Shown: positions 52,779-55,980 of the stretch, in pieces | Layout: each line of letters opens with the position of its first letter | Numbering within the stretch: the stretch's first letter is position 1 | NCBI GenBank assembly: GCA_009772935.1 | Contig: WOUR01000034.1 | Location: forward strand, 1-55,980 | Reading direction: 5' to 3' | Length of the DNA: 55,980 nt | DNA from: Rhodospirillaceae bacterium | GTDB taxonomy: Bacteria > Pseudomonadota > Alphaproteobacteria > Reyranellales > Reyranellaceae | Notes under the pieces: model-generated | Seen by the model: only the letters and a program-made list of their open reading frames with translations | Databases searched by the model: none | What the model was told of the DNA's origin: nothing | Translations under genes and position numbers: made by a program

Positions 52779-55691
52779 ATGAGAGCAGAACAGACGTCGT
52801 TCCTGTTCGGCGCAAACGCGCCCTTCATCGAGGAACTCTACGCGCGCTTCCTGGCCGACCCCAATTCGGTCGACGCGGAATGGCAGACCTTCTTCGGCGC
52901 CCTTGCCGAGCAGAAGGGCGACGTACTGGCCGAGGTGCGCGGCGCCTCCTGGGCGCCCAACGGCGTCCGGGTGATCGGCGCCATCGATCCCGATGCCGTC
53001 CCGCCCGCGGCCAACCGCAACGTCAAGGGCGGCAAGGGGCCCGCCGCGGCGGCGCCTGCAGCTCCCGTAATCGCCGGCAAGACCCAGGAGGAGATCCGCG
53101 CCGCCGCCCAGGACACGGCGCGGGCGCTGATGCTGATCCGCGCCTATCGCATCCGTGGCCATCTCGAGGCCGACCTCGATCCGCTCGGCCTCGTGCGCCA
53201 GGCGCCGCATCGCGAGCTCGATCCTGCGACCTACGGCTTCACCGACGCCGACTGGGACCGTCCGATCCTGATCTTCGGCTCGCTGGCGCTGGGCGAGTCC
53301 GCCACGCTGCGCCAGATCATGGAGCGCCTGCGCAAGACCTATTGCGGCAAGATCGGCGTCGAGTTCATGCACATCTCCGATCCCGACCAGAAGGCGTGGA
53401 TCCAGGAGCGTATCGAGCACATCGAGAACCACACCGAGTTCACGGTCACCGGCCGCAAGATGATCCTGGAGCGGGTCGGCGAGGCCGAGGGGCTCGAGCG
53501 GTACCTGCATGTGAAGTTCGTCGGCACCAAGCGCTTCGGTCTCGATGGAGGCGAATCGCTGATTCCCGGCATCGAGCAGATCCTGAAGCGCGGCGGTCAG
53601 CTCGGCGTGAAGGAAGTGATGCTGGGCATGCCGCATCGCGGTCGCCTCAACACGCTGGTGCACGTGATGCACAAGAGCTACACCGCACTGTTCTCCGAGT
53701 TCCAGGGCCGCTCCTCGCAGCCCGAGGAAATGCGCGGCTCGGGTGATGTGAAGTACCATCTGGGCGCTTCCGCCGATCGCGAATTCGACGGCAACGTGAT
53801 TCATCTCTCGCTGTCGCCCAACCCTTCGCATCTCGAGGCGGTGAACCCGGTCATCCTCGGCAAGGCGCGCGCCAAGGAAGACCAGCGCGGCGACACCGAC
53901 CGCAGCCAGGTCATGTGCATCCTGATGCACGGCGATGCCGCCTTCGCGGGCCAGGGCCTGGTGGCCGAGAGTCTCGACCTGTCCGATCTTGCGGGTTACC
54001 GCATCGGCGGCACCATCCATTTCATCGTGAACAACCAGATCGGCTTCACGACCCTGCCGACGGAATCCCGCTCCGGTCCCTATTGCACGGAAGTCGCGAA
54101 GATCGTGCAGGCGCCGATCCTGCACGTGAACGGCGACGATCCCGAGGCGGTGGTCCACGTCGCGCGCATCGCGACCGAGTTCCGCCAGCACTTCAAGCGC
54201 GACATCGTCATCGACATGTTCTGCTACCGCCGGCACGGGCACAACGAGGGTGACGAGCCGATGTTCACCCAGCCGCTGATGTACAAGGAGATCGGCGCGC
54301 ATCGTTCGGTGAAGGAAATCTACGCGGCGAAGCTCGAAGCCGAGGGTGTGGTGACGGCCGACGAGGTGGCCGGCATGGACAACGCGTTGCGCGAAAAGCT
54401 CGACAAGGCGCTCGAGGCCGCCTCCAACTACAAGCCAAACAAGGCCGACTGGCTCGAGGGCAAGTGGGCGGGCTTCACGGTCGCGCCGGGCGAGGAGGAT
54501 CGCAAGGGCGTCACCGCCGTCGATCTCGACAGGTTGAAGGCCGTCGGCCGGGCGCTCTCGGAGCCGCCGAAGAACTTCGAGCTCAACCGCAAGATCTCGC
54601 GCCAGCTCCAGGAGAAGCGCAAGACCATCGACGCCGGCGAGAACATCGACTGGGCGACCGGCGAGGCGCTGGCCTTCGGCACCCTCCTGGCGGAGGGTAC
54701 GCCGGTCCGTCTGAGCGGCCAGGATTCCGGCCGCGGCACCTTCTCGCAGCGCCATTCCGTGCTGGTCGACCAGGCGACCGAGGCCAAGTACATCCCGCTC
54801 AATCACGTGGCGGACGGCCAAGCCCGCTATGAGGTGATCGACAGCCCGCTCAACGAGGCGGGCGTGCTGGGCTTCGAATATGGCTACTCGCTGGCCGAGC
54901 CCAACGCGCTCGTCCTGTGGGAAGCGCAGTTCGGCGACTTCGCCAACGGCGCGCAGGTCATCATCGACCAGTTCATCTGCTCCGGCGAAAGCAAGTGGCT
55001 GCGCATGTCCGGCCTCGTCATGCTGCTGCCGCATGGCTACGAGGGCCAGGGACCGGAGCATAGTTCCGCGCGCCTCGAACGCTACCTGCAGCTCTCCGCC
55101 GAGGATAATTGGCAGGTCGTCAATCCGACGACGCCGGCCAACTACTTCCATGCGCTGCGCCGCCAGATGCGCCGCACCTTCCGCAAGCCGCTGGTGGTGA
55201 TGACGCCGAAGTCGCTGCTGCGTCACAAGGATTGCGTCTCGACCCTTGCCGAGTTCGGGCCCGGCAGCTCGTTCCGCCGCATCCTCACCGAGACCGATCA
55301 GCTGGTCGACGACGCCAAGGTGCGCCGCGTCATCCTGTGCTCGGGCAAGGTCTATTTCGATCTTGTCGCCGAGCGCCGCAAGCGCAAGATCGACGACATC
55401 GCCATCCTGCGAATCGAGCAGCTCTATCCGTTCCCGTTCACGCGTCTGGGCGTGCGGCTCGCGCAGTATCCCAATGCCGACGTCGTGTGGTGCCAGGAGG
55501 AACCCGAGAACATGGGCGCCTGGCATTTCGTCGACCGTCGCATCGAGCGGGCGTTGGCCGGCATCGAGACCGTGGCGAAGCGGCCGCTCTATATCGGCCG
55601 CGCCGAAGCCGCGTCGCCCGCCACGGGTTCTGCCCGCACGCACGTCAAGGAACAGGCCGATCTGGTCGACCGCGCTCTCACTGTCGGTTGA
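52779..55691 (+). CDS. sucA: 2-oxoglutarate dehydrogenase E1 component
   Basis: SucA is the thiamine-diphosphate decarboxylase of the 2-oxoglutarate dehydrogenase complex. The 970-residue protein has the N-terminal FLFGANAPFIEELYARFLAD, GMPHRGRLNTLVHVM, the ThDP-binding HGDAAFAGQGLVAESLDL to NNQIGFTT region (about residues 383-425) and the C-terminal FPF-type segment QLYPFPFTRLGVRL. The downstream gene encodes the E2 component. A minus-strand open frame of similar length is a GC-rich shadow. Confidence 0.97.
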   Translation: MRAEQTSFLFGANAPFIEELYARFLADPNSVDAEWQTFFGALAEQKGDVLAEVRGASWAPNGVRVIGAIDPDAVPPAANRNVKGGKGPAAAAPAAPVIAGKTQEEIRAAAQDTARALMLIRAYRIRGHLEADLDPLGLVRQAPHRELDPATYGFTDADWDRPILIFGSLALGESATLRQIMERLRKTYCGKIGVEFMHISDPDQKAWIQERIEHIENHTEFTVTGRKMILERVGEAEGLERYLHVKFVGTKRFGLDGGESLIPGIEQILKRGGQLGVKEVMLGMPHRGRLNTLVHVMHKSYTALFSEFQGRSSQPEEMRGSGDVKYHLGASADREFDGNVIHLSLSPNPSHLEAVNPVILGKARAKEDQRGDTDRSQVMCILMHGDAAFAGQGLVAESLDLSDLAGYRIGGTIHFIVNNQIGFTTLPTESRSGPYCTEVAKIVQAPILHVNGDDPEAVVHVARIATEFRQHFKRDIVIDMFCYRRHGHNEGDEPMFTQPLMYKEIGAHRSVKEIYAAKLEAEGVVTADEVAGMDNALREKLDKALEAASNYKPNKADWLEGKWAGFTVAPGEEDRKGVTAVDLDRLKAVGRALSEPPKNFELNRKISRQLQEKRKTIDAGENIDWATGEALAFGTLLAEGTPVRLSGQDSGRGTFSQRHSVLVDQATEAKYIPLNHVADGQARYEVIDSPLNEAGVLGFEYGYSLAEPNALVLWEAQFGDFANGAQVIIDQFICSGESKWLRMSGLVMLLPHGYEGQGPEHSSARLERYLQLSAEDNWQVVNPTTPANYFHALRRQMRRTFRKPLVVMTPKSLLRHKDCVSTLAEFGPGSSFRRILTETDQLVDDAKVRRVILCSGKVYFDLVAERRKRKIDDIAILRIEQLYPFPFTRLGVRLAQYPNADVVWCQEEPENMGAWHFVDRRIERALAGIETVAKRPLYIGRAEAASPATGSARTHVKEQADLVDRALTVG

Positions 55692-55719
55692 GCGCGGGTA
55701 GAGAAGAGGGATTGTAGTC

Positions 55720-55980
55720 ATGGCCGTCGAGATCAAGGTTCCGACTCTGGGTGAATCGGTCACCGAGGCGACCGTTGCCAAGTGGCTGGTGAAAGCGGGC
55801 GACACGGTCGCCGTCGACCAGCCCCTGTGCGAGCTCGAGACGGACAAGGTCACCGTCGAGGTGAATGCCAGCGTCGCCGGCACCATCGCCGGCCTCGCCG
55901 TGGAGGAAGGTGCGTCCGTCCAGGTCGGCGGCGTGCTGTGCCACATCGAGGCGGGGGCAGGCGGCACCGCGCCGAAGCCG
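55720..55980 (+). CDS. sucB: Dihydrolipoyllysine succinyltransferase (E2), partial
   Basis: Only the first 87 codons are inside the window. They encode a lipoyl domain, VEIKVPTLGESVTEATVAKW, with the lipoylated lysine in LCELETDKVTVEV, and the start of a Gly/Ala/Pro linker. Position directly after sucA, with 28 bases between, supports the E2 of 2-oxoglutarate dehydrogenase. Confidence 0.95.
   Translation, partial: MAVEIKVPTLGESVTEATVAKWLVKAGDTVAVDQPLCELETDKVTVEVNASVAGTIAGLAVEEGASVQVGGVLCHIEAGAGGTAPKP

Noticed and set aside
52311..55967. Minus-strand open frame of 1218 codons
   Set aside because: It is antisense to sucD, sucA and sucB, which have strong family matches; long shadow frames are common in high-GC DNA.

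Overview
The window is high-GC, densely coded DNA that looks like a chromosomal segment of a free-living alphaproteobacterium. The evidence is a CcrM (GANTC) methyltransferase, an F0 operon atpI-atpB-atpE-atpF'-atpF without F1 genes, the runs ispH-thrB-rnhA and mutY-DUF721-dsbA-smc, a glycine-riboswitch gcvT-H-PA-PB operon with a two-subunit P protein, and zapE near mdh-sucC-sucD-sucA-sucB. Abundant tripartite tricarboxylate transport, CaiB-type CoA transferase and GST genes suggest a soil or water heterotroph; a Reyranella-like rhodospirillal is only a guess. No tRNA, rRNA, CRISPR, prophage or transposase was seen.

Layout. 0-6.5 kb: a secreted protein of unknown function; the minus-strand ispH-thrB-rnhA run; then a tightly overlapping plus-strand run of a double CDGSH iron-sulfur protein, a lipoprotein, a fused HdrC/HdrB-like iron-sulfur protein and a gamma-glutamylcyclotransferase-like protein. 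5.9-6.7 kb: a TetR regulator behind a small ORF, with a promoter overlaid by an inverted repeat. 6.8-11.6 kb: a tandem glycine riboswitch and the glycine cleavage operon. 11.8-14.5 kb: the F0 operon on the minus strand with its own terminator. 14.5-23.5 kb: a cupin fused to four rhodanese-like domains, a lytic transglycosylase, and a run of CoA transferase, thiol-dioxygenase-like cupin and tctC-tctB-tctA. 23.5-33.2 kb: mostly single accessory genes (cupin, membrane protein, moaB, aminoglycoside-phosphotransferase-like kinase, GNAT, radical SAM, two GSTs, AEC carrier, nucleotidyltransferase) plus rnhB. 33.2-47.6 kb: GMC oxidoreductase, ccrM, mutY, a DUF721-DsbA fusion, a second dsbA, smc, dapE, truA, fmt and zapE. 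47.7-56 kb: a dienelactone-hydrolase-like protein, an alpha/beta hydrolase, and the TCA block mdh-sucC-sucD-sucA with the start of sucB.

The most unusual points are the DUF721-DsbA fusion, the cupin/four-rhodanese fusion next to a second thiol-dioxygenase-like gene, the Cys-to-Ser change in the HdrC-like domain, four copies of a 110-bp palindromic repeat (one apparently supplying a ribosome binding site), alternating complementary hexamers after the glycine riboswitch, and three GANTC sites just upstream of ccrM.
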